Shown here: positions 20,406 through 29,525 of the stretch, piece after piece
Layout of the letters: the number at the start of each line of letters is the position of its first letter
How positions within the stretch are numbered: the stretch's first letter is position 1
Source: Bartonella tribocorum CIP 105476
Lineage (GTDB): Bacteria > Pseudomonadota > Alphaproteobacteria > Rhizobiales > Rhizobiaceae
Direction of reading: 5' to 3'
Assembly: GCF_000196435.1 (NCBI RefSeq)
Contig: NC_010161.1
Coordinates: 1,857,501 to 1,921,500, forward strand
DNA: 64,000 nt
Notes under the pieces: generated by a model
Database searches by the model: none
What the model saw: only the letters and a program-made list of their open reading frames with translations
Told to the model about the DNA's origin: nothing
Translations under genes and position numbers: made by a program

Positions 20406-21518
20406 TCATCCTTTAAAATAACGTTGTTCAACAAAGGGAAGTGAATGAACTGAGAGTGCAATCTTTTTTCCTCGCAGTTCTGTAAAAACTTCTGTTCCTT
20501 CAACTTTATACGCGATAGGGACGTACCCCATCGCAACAGGACCATCAAAAGAAGGACCAAAACCGCCTGACGTTACCACGCCAATCTCCTTGCCCTGATC
20601 ATCGAGAAGCACCGCACCGGCACGAATAGGTTGGCGCGTTTGCGGTTTTAATCCAACACGACAACGCGCAGGTCCTTTTTGCAGGGCTTCAAGAAAAGCC
20701 TTTGCACCGTAAAATTGTGCTTTTTCTCGAACACCTTTAGGAACAGCCCATGTTAGAGCCGCATCAATAGGCGTCGTATCAGGGGTAATATCATTTCCAT
20801 GCAAACACAACCCTGCTTCCAACCGTAAGCTATCGCGTGCGGCAAGTCCAATCCACTCAACACGAGAATCACTCAGTAATTTTTCAGCCAACGCATGCGC
20901 ATGCCCTATGGGGACAGCAATTTCAAAACCATCCTCTCCCGTATACCCAGAACGCGTTATAAACCAATCTTGTTGTGGTTCGAATCCCTGCATAAAGAAC
21001 AATTCATTTCCTGGTAAATCCGCATCAGCAAGAACAGCAGCCGCTTCAGGACCTTGAAGAGCAAGCAATACCCTTTCAAGAGCAATCACGTGACATTCAA
21101 AATCAACAGCACGCTTTTCCAATTCTACAAAATCAGCCTGAGCATTCCCCGCATTGGCGACCAACATAAAACGGTCCTCTTCCAAACGTGTAATGATAAG
21201 GTCATCAAGAATACCCGCCTGCTCATTAAGCAAATAATTATACCGTGATTGCCCAATCTTTAAAGCTGCTGCATCAATAGGAAAAGCATAGGATAAAAAT
21301 TCCACGGCTTGTGCCCCTTCAACGGCAATCAATTTCATATGAGAAATATCAAAAAGTCCTGCATATGCACGCGTATGAAGATGCTCTTTCAAAACGCCAA
21401 GAGGATAAGTTAAAGGCATATTCCACCCTGCAAAAGCACCAAATTTTGCTCCTGCCTTTTCATGCAGATCATATAAAGGAAGTGTTTTTAAAAAAGATGT
21501 TTCTTGTTCTGTGCCCAT
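20406..21518 (-). CDS. gcvT: Aminomethyltransferase, glycine cleavage T protein
   Basis: The tetrahydrofolate-dependent T-protein, which releases ammonia and forms 5,10-methylene-THF. Family signatures include KFGAFAGWNMPLTYP, the region GLFDISHMKLIAVEG, and YTGEDGFEIAVP near the middle. At 370 aa it is normal. It is the first gene of the operon; its ATG lies about 35 bases after the second glycine aptamer. Confidence 0.96.
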   Translation of the reverse strand: MGTEQETSFLKTLPLYDLHEKAGAKFGAFAGWNMPLTYPLGVLKEHLHTRAYAGLFDISHMKLIAVEGAQAVEFLSYAFPIDAAALKIGQSRYNYLLNEQAGILDDLIITRLEEDRFMLVANAGNAQADFVELEKRAVDFECHVIALERVLLALQGPEAAAVLADADLPGNELFFMQGFEPQQDWFITRSGYTGEDGFEIAVPIGHAHALAEKLLSDSRVEWIGLAARDSLRLEAGLCLHGNDITPDTTPIDAALTWAVPKGVREKAQFYGAKAFLEALQKGPARCRVGLKPQTRQPIRAGAVLLDDQGKEIGVVTSGGFGPSFDGPVAMGYVPIAYKVEGTEVFTELRGKKIALSVHSLPFVEQRYFKG

Positions 21519-21554
21519 AATAACTCCAAAGCTGCGCTAACACCCACACAATAT

Positions 21555-21745
21555 GGACGTCTCTGCACCCCTCTGTCATCAACCTGAGAGACTCGCGAAA
21601 AGACCTTTCGCTTACACCTTCGGCGCGGGCTCTCCCGACTTTCCAGATCTGCCTTCTTCCTTTTACGGTCCTTAAAGCCTGAGAGATTATGGGCTATTTC
21701 CCCTTCGGCGGCACTGCGAAAATTTGCAATCTGCACTCTCCCGCA
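21555..21745 (-). promoter_or_regulatory. Tandem glycine riboswitch
   Basis: Two consecutive glycine aptamers are readable on the minus strand. The first (about 21745-21655) has GCGGGAGAGTGC, then GCCGAAGGGGAAA, then CTCTCAGGC followed by AAGGACCG. The second (about 21640-21560) has GTCGGGAGAGCCC, GCCGAAGGTG, then CTCTCAGGT followed by GACAGAGGGG. These are the hallmark core elements of the cooperative gcvT riboswitch class. It lies directly before gcvT, so glycine should switch the operon on. Confidence 0.93.
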
Positions 21746-22198
21746 AAAGAATGAAAGAAACGATAACGCTCTTTCCAGCATGATTTAATCTATAACCTAT
21801 CTTTATCGCACTGTCATTAGTAAAGTGATAAACAGGCTCTCATTTTAAAACTTGCATAAGCTGCTTCAAAAGATTTATAATAGTATCCTTTTGAAGCTTA
21901 CAAAAATTGTAAGAAACACATTTTAAAAAATTTAAGACAAAAATCAAAGGCTATAGACAAAAATGCCCCTTGAAAATCATGCAAAACGTCACACACTAAA
22001 AAGATCGCAAAGCAATGTTCTTTTTTGTGCAATTCAACCTTAACGATAGGGTTTCATATTCTTTTAAGAATAAGGAGTTCAAGTATTTTATAGGTATGAT
22101 TTTAATGCACAAGAAGTGGATTTTTTGCTTTCTCAATAGTGTCATAAAATGCAATGATTGACAGACTAAAATTACCGAATAAAGGTCACAACATACTC

Positions 22199-22861
22199 AT
22201 GAAAGCTGGTAATATCTCCTATAACTGCGAAAATGATCTTCCAAAACAAATTGCTCTTTTCCCTTTAGAAGGTGCACTTTTGCTGCCCGGTGGTTTTTTA
22301 TCCCTCAACATTTTTGAACCAGAATCGCTTGAAATGGTTGAAAATGTTATGGTATCGGACCGTCTATTGGGTATTATTCAACCCCTTTCATCCGGTGCGG
22401 ACCGCTTTTCTAAACAACTTTATAAAACAGGCTGTATAGGGCGCATTACAAACTACAGTGAAACAGGCAATGGACAATTGTTCATTATATTACAAGGTGT
22501 TTGCCGTTTCACCTTAAAACAAGAATTGACAAATACAAAGTCCTATCGAACAGCTCTCATCCAATCAAACATAAAAGACTTACAAGAACTCGATATTGAA
22601 GAAAGCATTAATCGAGAAAGCTTACTCGACGTTGTTGAGAAATATCTGACCATACATGAAATGGAATATAATTGGAGCAGTATCATAGAAGCCCCTACAC
22701 CTATATTGGTGAATGCTTTTTCAGCTCTTATCCCCTTTACACCAGCAGAAAAACAAGCTCTCCTTGAAGCTCCAGATATCAAAAGCCGAGCCCAAACTCT
22801 TCTTGCATTAACAGAACGCTCACTGATGAAACAAACAGGAACAGATTACCGTTTAAACTAA
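22199..22861 (+). CDS. Lon N-terminal (LON substrate-binding) domain protein
   Basis: A stand-alone LON-N/PUA-like domain protein of the kind annotated peptidase S16 or LonB-like in alphaproteobacteria. It has no ATPase or Ser-Lys protease domain, so it is not itself a Lon protease. Conserved features are [15 protein letters not shown] at the start, [23 protein letters not shown] and [15 protein letters not shown]. The open frame begins at 22154, but homologous proteins begin near the second ATG at 22199, which follows AAAGGT at some distance; the start is uncertain. A Trm112-like gene begins 13 bases after the stop, a pairing usual in this group. Function is unknown. Confidence 0.8.
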   Translation: MKAGNISYNCENDLPKQIALFPLEGALLLPGGFLSLNIFEPESLEMVENVMVSDRLLGIIQPLSSGADRFSKQLYKTGCIGRITNYSETGNGQLFIILQGVCRFTLKQELTNTKSYRTALIQSNIKDLQELDIEESINRESLLDVVEKYLTIHEMEYNWSSIIEAPTPILVNAFSALIPFTPAEKQALLEAPDIKSRAQTLLALTERSLMKQTGTDYRLN

Positions 22862-22874
22862 TGAACGTAAAAAC

Positions 22875-23081
22875 ATGAAAAAAATGACGACAGATCCCAA
22901 AATGCTCGAATTGCTTGTCTGCCCAATGACAAAAGGCACGCTCTCTTTCAACCGCAAAACACAAGAGCTTATTTCTCTCAAAGCCAAACTCGCCTATCCT
23001 ATTCGTGATGGCGTTCCCATTATGCTTGCTTCAGAAGCACGCCCTTTGCAAAACGATGAAAAAATAACGCATAAAAAATAA
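22875..23081 (+). CDS. Trm112-like small zinc-ribbon protein (UPF0434)
   Basis: A 68-residue Trm112/YcaR-family protein. The core [13 protein letters not shown], then [21 protein letters not shown], is characteristic. Trm112 activates several methyltransferases in eukaryotes, while the bacterial partner is not settled. The usual second cysteine of the first knuckle is replaced (CPMTKG instead of CPxCxG), as in many bacterial members, so metal binding is doubtful. It lies 13 bases after the LON-N gene, probably in one transcript. Confidence 0.85.
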   Translation: MKKMTTDPKMLELLVCPMTKGTLSFNRKTQELISLKAKLAYPIRDGVPIMLASEARPLQNDEKITHKK

Positions 23082-23460
23082 AAAATCCTCGTTCATTTTT
23101 TCTGGAACAAGCTATTAGCAATCACTGCTTTATGAAAAGCTCTCTTGTGCTCATGCAATCTTTTAAAAAACTGATCCATGCCACGCCAGGACCAACATTC
23201 TCTCTTTACCAACACCCAATATTATCGTTACGCTAAAAAGTCTTTTTGCTTTTGCAAGCCGAAAACAAGCTTCCGTTTCTATACAAAAGAGATGGATAAT
23301 GGATAAAAGTCATAGAGTTACAATTTAAAATATCCCCCATAATAATCACCAAGAAATTATCCAAAATCCCATCAAAATAAAAAGAGGCATTGCAACAGTT
23401 GCATGTAAATTTTGCAAAAAGCAATCAAAACAACTTCTATAGCTCTGGTTGACGATTAAA
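23082..23460. other. Spacer before the Brt locus
   Basis: About 380 bases without a supported gene or named structure. A promoter for the first Brt-like RNA should lie near its 3' end. Confidence 0.5.
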
Positions 23461-23700
23461 AGCAATTGCCTTATGAATAAAGCTTGTGTTTTTGGTCATA
23501 TACGCGACGATTAATAGGGCTTGAAAGCCCTAAAATCATGTATAAAATGAACCCGCTTTGCGGACATCTCTGAGTTCCGGGGATTCTTGTTATGTCCAAG
23601 TACTTTAAGCACTAAAAGCAAGAGGCTGACTCGGTTTCAGCACTTCCAGATCCCGGAATGCCAATGCGAGGGCGCTCGCGACCAGTGGAAACATAAGTAC
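23461..23700 (+). ncRNA. Brt-type regulatory RNA, copy 1
   Basis: The first of two tandem copies of an approximately 240-base, GC-enriched element. Shared parts include TTATGAATAAAGCTTGTGTT, AGGGCTTGAAAGCCCT (a perfect small hairpin), TGCTTTGCGGA, CTTGTTATGTCCAAGT, GCACTAAAAGCAAGAGGCTG and GCGAGGGCGCTCGC. Brt RNAs of Bartonella are a genus-specific family located directly upstream of small HTH regulator genes; position and form fit that. The match rests on knowledge of the family and on the tandem repetition; exact RNA ends are not known. Its own downstream regulator gene is only a remnant. Confidence 0.65.
23473..23514 (+). CDS. Possible 13-residue leader peptide in Brt copy 1
   Basis: ATG to TAA encodes MNKACVFGHIRDD. 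The same frame is kept in copy 2 with conservative differences, although the copies differ elsewhere. No strong ribosome site is present. It may be chance conservation within a structured RNA. Confidence 0.3.
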   Translation: MNKACVFGHIRDD

Positions 23701-23711
23701 AAACTAAACAT

Positions 23712-23765
23712 CCACATTTTCATGACATTTCCATAGGTTAAAAAATGCGCTTTATTTGCTTGGAA
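23712..23765 (+). pseudogene. Remnant of an HTH regulator 5' end after Brt copy 1
   Basis: In the frame corresponding to the intact regulator this reads KHPHFHDISIG, a stop, then KMRFI. That matches KNPHFYDISLGKKIRFK at the start of the intact gene at 24034. The sequence then diverges into the leader of copy 2. So copy 1 once had its own regulator, of which only the first codons remain. Confidence 0.65.
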
Positions 23766-23796
23766 TAAGCAATTTGAATTTCGATTGACGATTGAA

Positions 23797-24030
23797 AATA
23801 ATTCTCTTATGAATAAAACTTGTGTTTTTGGTCGTGTACGCGACGATCAATAGGGCCTGGAAGCCCTAACATCGAACGCAGAACAAATCTGCTTTGCGGA
23901 TATCCCGGAGTTTCCGGGGGCTCTTGTTATGTCCAAGTGCTTTCAGCACTAAAAGCAAGAGGCTGATTCGATGTCAGCACTTCCAGACCCCGGATACTAA
24001 TGCGAGGGCGCTCGCACCCATTGGGGGCTT
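23797..24030 (+). ncRNA. Brt-type regulatory RNA, copy 2
   Basis: The second tandem copy, offset by about 336 bases. It keeps the same order of elements: AATAAAACTTGTGTTTTTGG, AGGGCCTGGAAGCCCT hairpin, TGCTTTGCGGAT, a CCGGAGTTTCCGG hairpin, AAGTGCTTTCAGCACT hairpin, then GAGGGCGCTCGC. Compensating and loop changes between the copies (for example GGGCTTGAAAGCCC versus GGGCCTGGAAGCCC) suggest conserved structure. It runs to the start of the intact HTH gene, the arrangement known for Brt RNAs and their regulators in Bartonella. Confidence 0.7.
23809..23853 (+). CDS. Possible 14-residue leader peptide in Brt copy 2
   Basis: ATG to TAG encodes MNKTCVFGRVRDDQ, the counterpart of the copy 1 frame. 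The stop codon lies immediately before the GGGCC hairpin, as in attenuator arrangements. Translation is unproven. Confidence 0.3.
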   Translation: MNKTCVFGRVRDDQ

Positions 24031-24033
24031 TAA

Positions 24034-24423
24034 GTGCAAAAAGTGCAAACTAAAAATCCACATTTTTACGATATTTCTTTGGGCAAGAAAATTCGCTTCA
24101 AAAGAAAAATCATGGGGATTTCTCAAAAACAATTGGGAAATCATTTGGGGGTAACATTCCAACAAATACAAAAATATGAAAAAGGTTTAAATCGCGTAAG
24201 TGCAAGATGTTTGCAGGAAATTGCTGATAGACTCGATGTTCCCATTTCCTTCTTTTATGCCGATAGCGCACAAAAAGAAAATAGCCTCTGTTATTATGAT
24301 GACCAAATATCGAGTAAAGAAGAGTATTTACTTTTGAAAAACTTCAGAATCCTTACTCGTAAAAAACAAAAGGCAATCTTGCAATTGATTTCTGATGAAA
24401 AAAACAGCCTCTTATTTTCATGA
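24034..24423 (+). CDS. XRE-family HTH regulator downstream of Brt RNA
   Basis: A 129-residue DNA-binding protein with a Cro/C1-type helix-turn-helix. The motif is LGKKIRFKRKIMGISQKQLG, then VTFQQIQKYEKGLNRVSA and LQEIADRLDVPISFFY. The C-terminal part has no named domain. The frame opens at GTG codons (24034 or 24043) behind a GGGGG stretch; no ATG occurs until within the HTH, so a GTG start is likely. In Bartonella, small regulators of this type are paired with Brt RNAs and have been linked to control of surface adhesin genes. Its targets here are unknown, but the autotransporter array is an obvious candidate. Confidence 0.85.
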   Translation: MQKVQTKNPHFYDISLGKKIRFKRKIMGISQKQLGNHLGVTFQQIQKYEKGLNRVSARCLQEIADRLDVPISFFYADSAQKENSLCYYDDQISSKEEYLLLKNFRILTRKKQKAILQLISDEKNSLLFS

Positions 24424-24920
24424 ATTTACGGAAAAGAAATCAATGTGTTGAATAACATTGAAAAGCATTTTCAACTGTCTCCCCTAAAGGACAAAAATTT
24501 CTATCTGATCTGGAAACAGCCTGAGTAGAAATCTTTGTCTTTGGAGAGGGAGGGAAGAGATCAAATAATTGAACACTGAACAAATAAAAGATAAAAAATC
24601 TTCCAACGCGATGCATCATACCATCTTTTAAAAATTAAAGAACGTGAAGAGAAACAATTGACAGAAGATAAAAAATTCACTTAAGTGCACTCTCAAAGAG
24701 ATGAAGACTTCGCATAAAATATTCAATTTTTTCAATTCTGAAAGATTAAAAAAGACCGAATTATTTGAAATAAAACTAATTTATTGTGCGAACGATTATG
24801 ATTGATGTGCAAAAAATGAGATTGTTGAAGATATAATTTAATGATGTTCCTTGACCAACTCACTCTCTCCTGAGTATAGCGCGGGGAATAAACGTGGAGA
24901 GACACGAAGGAGTATAGAAA
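24424..24920. other. Spacer before asd
   Basis: About 500 bases with no supported gene. The asd promoter should be near its 3' end; GGAGAGACACGAAGGAG immediately before the asd ATG supplies the ribosome site. Confidence 0.5.
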
Positions 24921-25952
24921 ATGAGTTTTAAAGTTGCAATTGTCGGCGCAACAGGAAATGTCGGTCGTGAAATGCTCACAATTTTAGAAGAGCGTGGTTT
25001 TCCTGCACACGAAATTGTCCCTCTGGCTTCACGACGCTCATTAGGGCAAGAAGTCTCTTATGGGGATAAAACTTTAAAAGTAAAAGCACTGGATACTTAT
25101 GATTTCTCTGACACAGATTTGTGTCTTATGTCTGCGGGGGGAAGCATTTCCAAAGAATATGCCCCTAAAATCGCTGCTGCCGGCTGTGTCGTTATCGACA
25201 ATTCCTCCACGTGGCGCTATGATGCCAATGTTCCGTTGATTGTCCCTGAAGTCAATGCACAAGCTGTAACTGCCTTTTCTAAGCGTAATATTATAGCCAA
25301 TCCCAATTGTTCAACCATTCAACTGGTCTTAGCTTTAAAACCTCTCCATGATGCTGCCACCATTAAACGGGTTGTTGTCTCTACATATCAATCGGTTTCT
25401 GGAGCTGGTAAAGAGGGAATGGACGAACTGTTCGAACAATCACGCGCAGTGTTTGTTGCAGATCCAATTACATCAAAAAAATTCACAAAGCGCATTGCCT
25501 TTAATGTCATTCCCCATATCGATATTTTCATGGAAGATGGTTATACAAAAGAAGAATGGAAAATGACGGCTGAAACGAAAAAAATTCTTGATCCCAAAAT
25601 TAAATTAACAGCTACTGCGGTTCGGGTTCCTGTCTTTATCAGTCATGCAGAAGCGGTCCATGTTGAATTTGAAAAACCACTCAGCGTATCTGAAGCACAA
25701 GAGCTTCTCCGCGATGCCCCCGGTTGTCAGCTTATCGATAAACACGAAGATGGTGGCTATACCACACCTTATGAATGTACGGGAGAAGATGACACCTTTA
25801 TTAGCCGCGTTCGTGAAGATATCACCGTTGAAAATGGTTTAGCTTTCTGGGTTGTCGCTGATAATTTAAGAAAAGGAGCCGCATTAAATGCCGTTCAAAT
25901 TGCTGAATTGCTCATTTCTCTTAATTTGATAAAGCCTAAATCGGCAAATTAA
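24921..25952 (+). CDS. asd: Aspartate-semialdehyde dehydrogenase
   Basis: NADP-dependent enzyme converting aspartyl phosphate to aspartate semialdehyde, the branch point to lysine/diaminopimelate, threonine and methionine. The nucleotide loop GATGNVGREML is at the N-terminus. The catalytic cysteine is Cys130 in IIANPNCSTIQ, and the substrate region VVSTYQSVSGAGKEG follows. The length of 343 aa is normal. An AAGGAG site precedes the ATG. It stands alone; methionine import genes lie 1.7 kb downstream. Confidence 0.95.
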   Translation: MSFKVAIVGATGNVGREMLTILEERGFPAHEIVPLASRRSLGQEVSYGDKTLKVKALDTYDFSDTDLCLMSAGGSISKEYAPKIAAAGCVVIDNSSTWRYDANVPLIVPEVNAQAVTAFSKRNIIANPNCSTIQLVLALKPLHDAATIKRVVVSTYQSVSGAGKEGMDELFEQSRAVFVADPITSKKFTKRIAFNVIPHIDIFMEDGYTKEEWKMTAETKKILDPKIKLTATAVRVPVFISHAEAVHVEFEKPLSVSEAQELLRDAPGCQLIDKHEDGGYTTPYECTGEDDTFISRVREDITVENGLAFWVVADNLRKGAALNAVQIAELLISLNLIKPKSAN

Positions 25953-26503
25953 CCATTTCTCTATCCGAAAGAATGAACAGCTAAAGAGCCGGTCTGTCAA
26001 AAAGTCTGGCTTCTCTTCAAAAAAAATCTTCCCCTACTGTGGATTTATATCATCACCCTAAAGGACAGATTCAGGACATTGATAAATTCTACTCGTTAAA
26101 TATCCTTGAATACCTTGCCACCTTAAAGAACGCAGATCTCTATCTACACTGCTCTTGTACACAATCGCACTTTGTTAACGCGTTTGCACCAATCACCGCC
26201 TTGATGCCGCCTTACGACACAACAGTAACAAGGAAAAAAAGCCCTGGCCAGTCTACAAAAAATACCGCTTTTCTTAAGCAAATTCCATCAAACATTATCC
26301 TAAAGGACAGTATCTCGAGGCGTTGATAAACTGGATTTGACCCTGAATATTCTTAACTCTCGCCACCTTAAGTTAACCCTCGCCGCCTTGATACCATTTT
26401 ACAGTACAATAGGATCAGCAGCATAAAGCATTTTCTTCTTTATGCTGCCATTTTTTTGTCATCTCTCTTTTTTGTCATCCCTCTCGTGAGATTGACTTTA
26501 TCC
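25953..26503. other. Spacer between asd and the SH3 gene
   Basis: About 550 bases between convergent genes. A frame at 26039-26326 has no ribosome site or domain and is not called. Two similar stretches (around 26060-26130 and 26300-26370, each with GGACAG, TTGATAAA, AATAT and GCCACCTTAA in order) suggest a worn internal duplication. A terminator hairpin is at 26418-26457. Confidence 0.5.
26418..26457 (+). terminator. Rho-independent terminator
   Basis: GCAGCATAAAG, a 9-base loop, CTTTATGCTGC, then CATTTTTTT: an 11-bp perfect stem followed by seven T on the plus strand. It lies between asd and the convergent SH3 gene and would end plus-strand transcripts. Confidence 0.8.
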
Positions 26504-27184
26504 TTATCGAGCAGGATAGGTCACAACGCGGTAACGCGTTTCATTGCGTTCAAAATTTTTGTCATTAACCTTATCCGGAAAGAAGGGATTATAAGCATTG
26601 ACGTGCTTTACAGAAACGCCTTGTGCTTTTGGAGATGGATTTAAAATTGTCCGTTCATCCCTTTTTTTGACACCTGTGGCATCGATAATCACATCGGTTC
26701 TGTACAGTTTTTGCATGTTTTTGCGTGTTTTTTGCATCACCGGAAGCGCCTTAAAGTCAGAAACAGCCTGTTTTACTTTTTCTTTTGGCGATTTTATTTC
26801 TTTTGGCGATTTTATAATGGCGTTTGATTTTGCAGACATCTTCTTCAAAGAATTTACGGGCATCTTTTTAAAAGCAACGGTGGGAACATTGTTGACATTG
26901 ACATAACGTGCAGATGCCCAGCCAATTTTTCCACTATAACCAAGCGAACACCAAGTTTTATTGGATAGACAGCCATAAATTTGTACTTTTGCTCCCATTG
27001 GAACCATTGCGATCACTTTATAAGCTGTCGCAGGGCCTGTGCGTAAAGACACCTGACCTGATGCAACACGGGCAACTGTTCCAGCAATGGTTCCAGCTTG
27101 TGCATGAAAAGCAGTCATTGCCACCCCTGACGCTCCTAAAGCCCATAAAGTCATCATTGTTGATAAAAATCTCTTTCTTAACAT
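26504..27184 (-). CDS. Secreted bacterial SH3-domain protein
   Basis: A predicted periplasmic protein. From the ATG at 27184 (AGAGAGG ribosome site before it) there is a signal peptide MLRKRFLSTMMTLWALGAS with cleavage near FHAQAG. A bacterial SH3 domain follows (VSLRTGPATAYKVIAMVPMG, then WCSLGYSGKIGWASARYV). The remainder is Lys- and Ser-rich with a short internal repeat (IKSPKEIKSPKEK) and no named domain. Bacterial SH3 domains often bind cell-wall peptides, so a role at peptidoglycan is possible. The longer frame reaching 27232 has no ribosome site. Confidence 0.8.
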   Translation of the reverse strand: MLRKRFLSTMMTLWALGASGVAMTAFHAQAGTIAGTVARVASGQVSLRTGPATAYKVIAMVPMGAKVQIYGCLSNKTWCSLGYSGKIGWASARYVNVNNVPTVAFKKMPVNSLKKMSAKSNAIIKSPKEIKSPKEKVKQAVSDFKALPVMQKTRKNMQKLYRTDVIIDATGVKKRDERTILNPSPKAQGVSVKHVNAYNPFFPDKVNDKNFERNETRYRVVTYPAR

Positions 27185-27644
27185 TATTTTTTCCTCTCTA
27201 ACATGTGAAGGGCAAAATATTCGCCTTTGCAAAATTTGCCGCGTTTAAATCTAATACTCACCGATCTTTCTTTTCCCCCAAAGCCCCTAATCCCATTGCA
27301 ACAAAATCTCTCTTTGTTCCCTCCACCCCTCTACACGAACACGGTCTTTTGATCTTGATTGCACAGTCTATTCCTTATGAATTAACAGCGAAAACATTAT
27401 CCGATTGCTTGACTCTTCAATCAATCGCCTCTTAAAGAAGTTTTTAAAGTGTCATTGGTTCCCTCAACAAAGGATGATATTTCTCCAAAACTGCCGAAAA
27501 TGGAGAGAAAAAGAATACTCTTTTTTTAAATAAAAGTGATTGAATATTCTCTAAAGCTTGTATAGGCTCAGATTTTCTTAAAAAAATACAGAGTATATTG
27601 AAGATTCCCTCAAAAAATCTCTTATAAAAGAAAGTTAAGAGCAC
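27185..27644. other. Spacer between SH3 gene and metQ
   Basis: About 460 bases between divergent genes. A plus-strand frame at 27205-27435 lacks a ribosome site and domain and is not called. No SAM riboswitch core was recognised upstream of metQ. Confidence 0.5.
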
Positions 27645-28463
27645 ATGACATTAAATTTTTTTTCTCGTAGTCGTCTTAGAGGATTATTTCTCTCTCTCTT
27701 GGCACTTTTTTTGTCTACTGCTTTTTCCATGGCTGCAGACAAAACAAAAATCAAACTCGGTATTATGGAGGGACGGGATGCGATTATCTGGAAAGTTGCT
27801 GCTGAACAAGCTAAAAAAAATGGTTTAGATATTGAACTTGTTTATTTTTCTGATTACGCTTTGCCCAACGACGCAGTTAACGCAGGAGAGATCGATGCCA
27901 ATGCTTTTCAGCACGCCCCTTATCTTAATGAACAAATGAAACAACGTGGCTATAAACTTTCAATTGTCGGCTATACATTTATTGCTCCAATCGGTATTTA
28001 TTCACACAAAATCAAAGACTTAAAAGATCTGCATGATGGTGCACATGTTGGTATTCCTAATGACCCATCAAATGGTGGGAGAGCCTTACTTCTTCTCAAT
28101 TCTTTAGGTCTCATTAAATTAAAAGATCCTCATAATATTCTCGCATCTCCCCTTGATATTATTGAAAATCCTAAAAACCTGCAAATTCGTGAACTCGATG
28201 CCGGTATGTTAGGCCGTGCAATTGACGATTTTGATATTGCAATTGTAAACACAAACTGGGCTATTGTTTCTGGATTAAACTTCGAAAAAGATGTAGTTGC
28301 ATGGGAGAGCGCAAAAAATAATCCTTATGATAATATCATCGTTGTACGCACGAGCGAAAAAGATAAACCATGGGTAAAAAAATTAGTTGCCGCTTACAAC
28401 AATGAACTTATCCGTGCAAAAATCAAAGAGGTTTTTGGTACAACAGCCCAAACATCTTGGTAA
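27645..28463 (+). CDS. metQ: Methionine ABC transporter substrate-binding protein (NlpA family)
   Basis: The periplasmic binding protein of a MetNIQ-type importer, for D/L-methionine. A signal peptide is visible at residues 1-30, ending LSTAFSMAADK. NlpA-family motifs are FSDYALPNDAVNAGEIDANAFQH, then GIPNDPSNGGRAL and DIAIVNTNWA. Most MetQ proteins are lipoproteins, but the cleavage region here has no lipobox cysteine, so it looks like a soluble or signal-anchored version. It is the first gene of the operon; the ATPase follows after 27 bases. Confidence 0.9.
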   Translation: MTLNFFSRSRLRGLFLSLLALFLSTAFSMAADKTKIKLGIMEGRDAIIWKVAAEQAKKNGLDIELVYFSDYALPNDAVNAGEIDANAFQHAPYLNEQMKQRGYKLSIVGYTFIAPIGIYSHKIKDLKDLHDGAHVGIPNDPSNGGRALLLLNSLGLIKLKDPHNILASPLDIIENPKNLQIRELDAGMLGRAIDDFDIAIVNTNWAIVSGLNFEKDVVAWESAKNNPYDNIIVVRTSEKDKPWVKKLVAAYNNELIRAKIKEVFGTTAQTSW

Positions 28464-28490
28464 TTATGCCAAACATCCCGGTAATCGTGA

Positions 28491-29525
28491 ATGGAAAAAC
28501 CTACTCTTATCTCCTTAAAAAACATCAGCCGTTGTTTTAACAAAACGGCTGGTGTTCCGGTGATTAATAATCTCTCTTTAAATATCCATGCTGGTGAAAT
28601 CCTTGGCATTATCGGGCGCAGTGGAGCAGGAAAATCAACACTTATTCGCTGTTTAAATGGGTTAGAGAAAATTGATGCAGGGTCAATTTTTTTTGAAGGT
28701 GTTGATATTTCAAATCTATCAGAGATAGAATGGGCGCCTTATCGACAACGGATTGGAATGATTTTTCAACATTTCAATCTTCTCTCATCACAAAATATTC
28801 TTGATAACATTGCATTGCCCCTTAAATTAAGTGGTGTCAGTAAAAAACAACGCCACAAACGCGCCCTTGAACTGATTGAATTGGTTGGGTTATATGGGAA
28901 AGAATATTGTTATCCGGCACAATTATCCGGAGGGCAAAAACAAAGGGTTGGCATTGCCCGTGCTCTAGCCGCTAATCCTAAAATATTGTTATCCGATGAA
29001 GCAACTTCTGCTCTTGATCCTGAAACAACACAATCTATTCTAGAGCTCCTTGCGAATATTAACAAACACCTCAATCTCACGATTGTGCTCATTACCCATG
29101 AAATGGAAGTTGTACGCACCATAGCGCATCGCGTCGTTGTTCTTAATCAAGGACAGATTGTAGAAGAAGGACGTGTGAAAGACATTTTTACATCACCGCA
29201 AGATGATACAACTATCGCCATGCTCAAGCTTGTCACGCCACAACTTCCTGAAAAATTTGCAAAAAATCTCAAACCAATCGGGCGAGAAGCTGTCATTGAA
29301 ATCAATATCGCTGGTGAAATTGCCCAGCAACCTTTTCTTCATCTGCTAGAAAATGAGAGTGGTTTAAAAGCACGTATTTTGCATGGTGGTATTGATACCG
29401 TTCAAGATGAAACCATTGGGCGACTCTTCTTGGCTCTTCCTGGAGAAGATAAAGAAGCTTTAGACAAAGCTGTTCAATGGTTAACGAAAAAAGGACGATA
29501 TTGTGAGGTACTAGGTTATGTTTAA
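28491..29525 (+). CDS. metN: Methionine ABC transporter ATP-binding protein
   Basis: The ATPase subunit of MetNIQ. Walker A is GRSGAGKST (residues 42-50), the signature LSGGQKQR, and Walker B LLSDEATSALDPET. The C-terminal NIL/C2 domain, at which methionine inhibits the transporter, is present (QPFLHLLENESGLKARILHG). At 344 aa it is the full-length form. Its stop overlaps the metI start by 8 bases. Confidence 0.95.
   Translation: MEKPTLISLKNISRCFNKTAGVPVINNLSLNIHAGEILGIIGRSGAGKSTLIRCLNGLEKIDAGSIFFEGVDISNLSEIEWAPYRQRIGMIFQHFNLLSSQNILDNIALPLKLSGVSKKQRHKRALELIELVGLYGKEYCYPAQLSGGQKQRVGIARALAANPKILLSDEATSALDPETTQSILELLANINKHLNLTIVLITHEMEVVRTIAHRVVVLNQGQIVEEGRVKDIFTSPQDDTTIAMLKLVTPQLPEKFAKNLKPIGREAVIEINIAGEIAQQPFLHLLENESGLKARILHGGIDTVQDETIGRLFLALPGEDKEALDKAVQWLTKKGRYCEVLGYV

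Noticed and set aside
21488..21781. A 97-codon frame across the glycine riboswitch.
   Set aside because: The sequence is fully explained by the two aptamers and the basic composition is not protein-like.
23894..24154. An 86-codon frame across Brt copy 2 and the regulator start.
   Set aside because: Out of frame with the HTH gene and explained by the RNA element.
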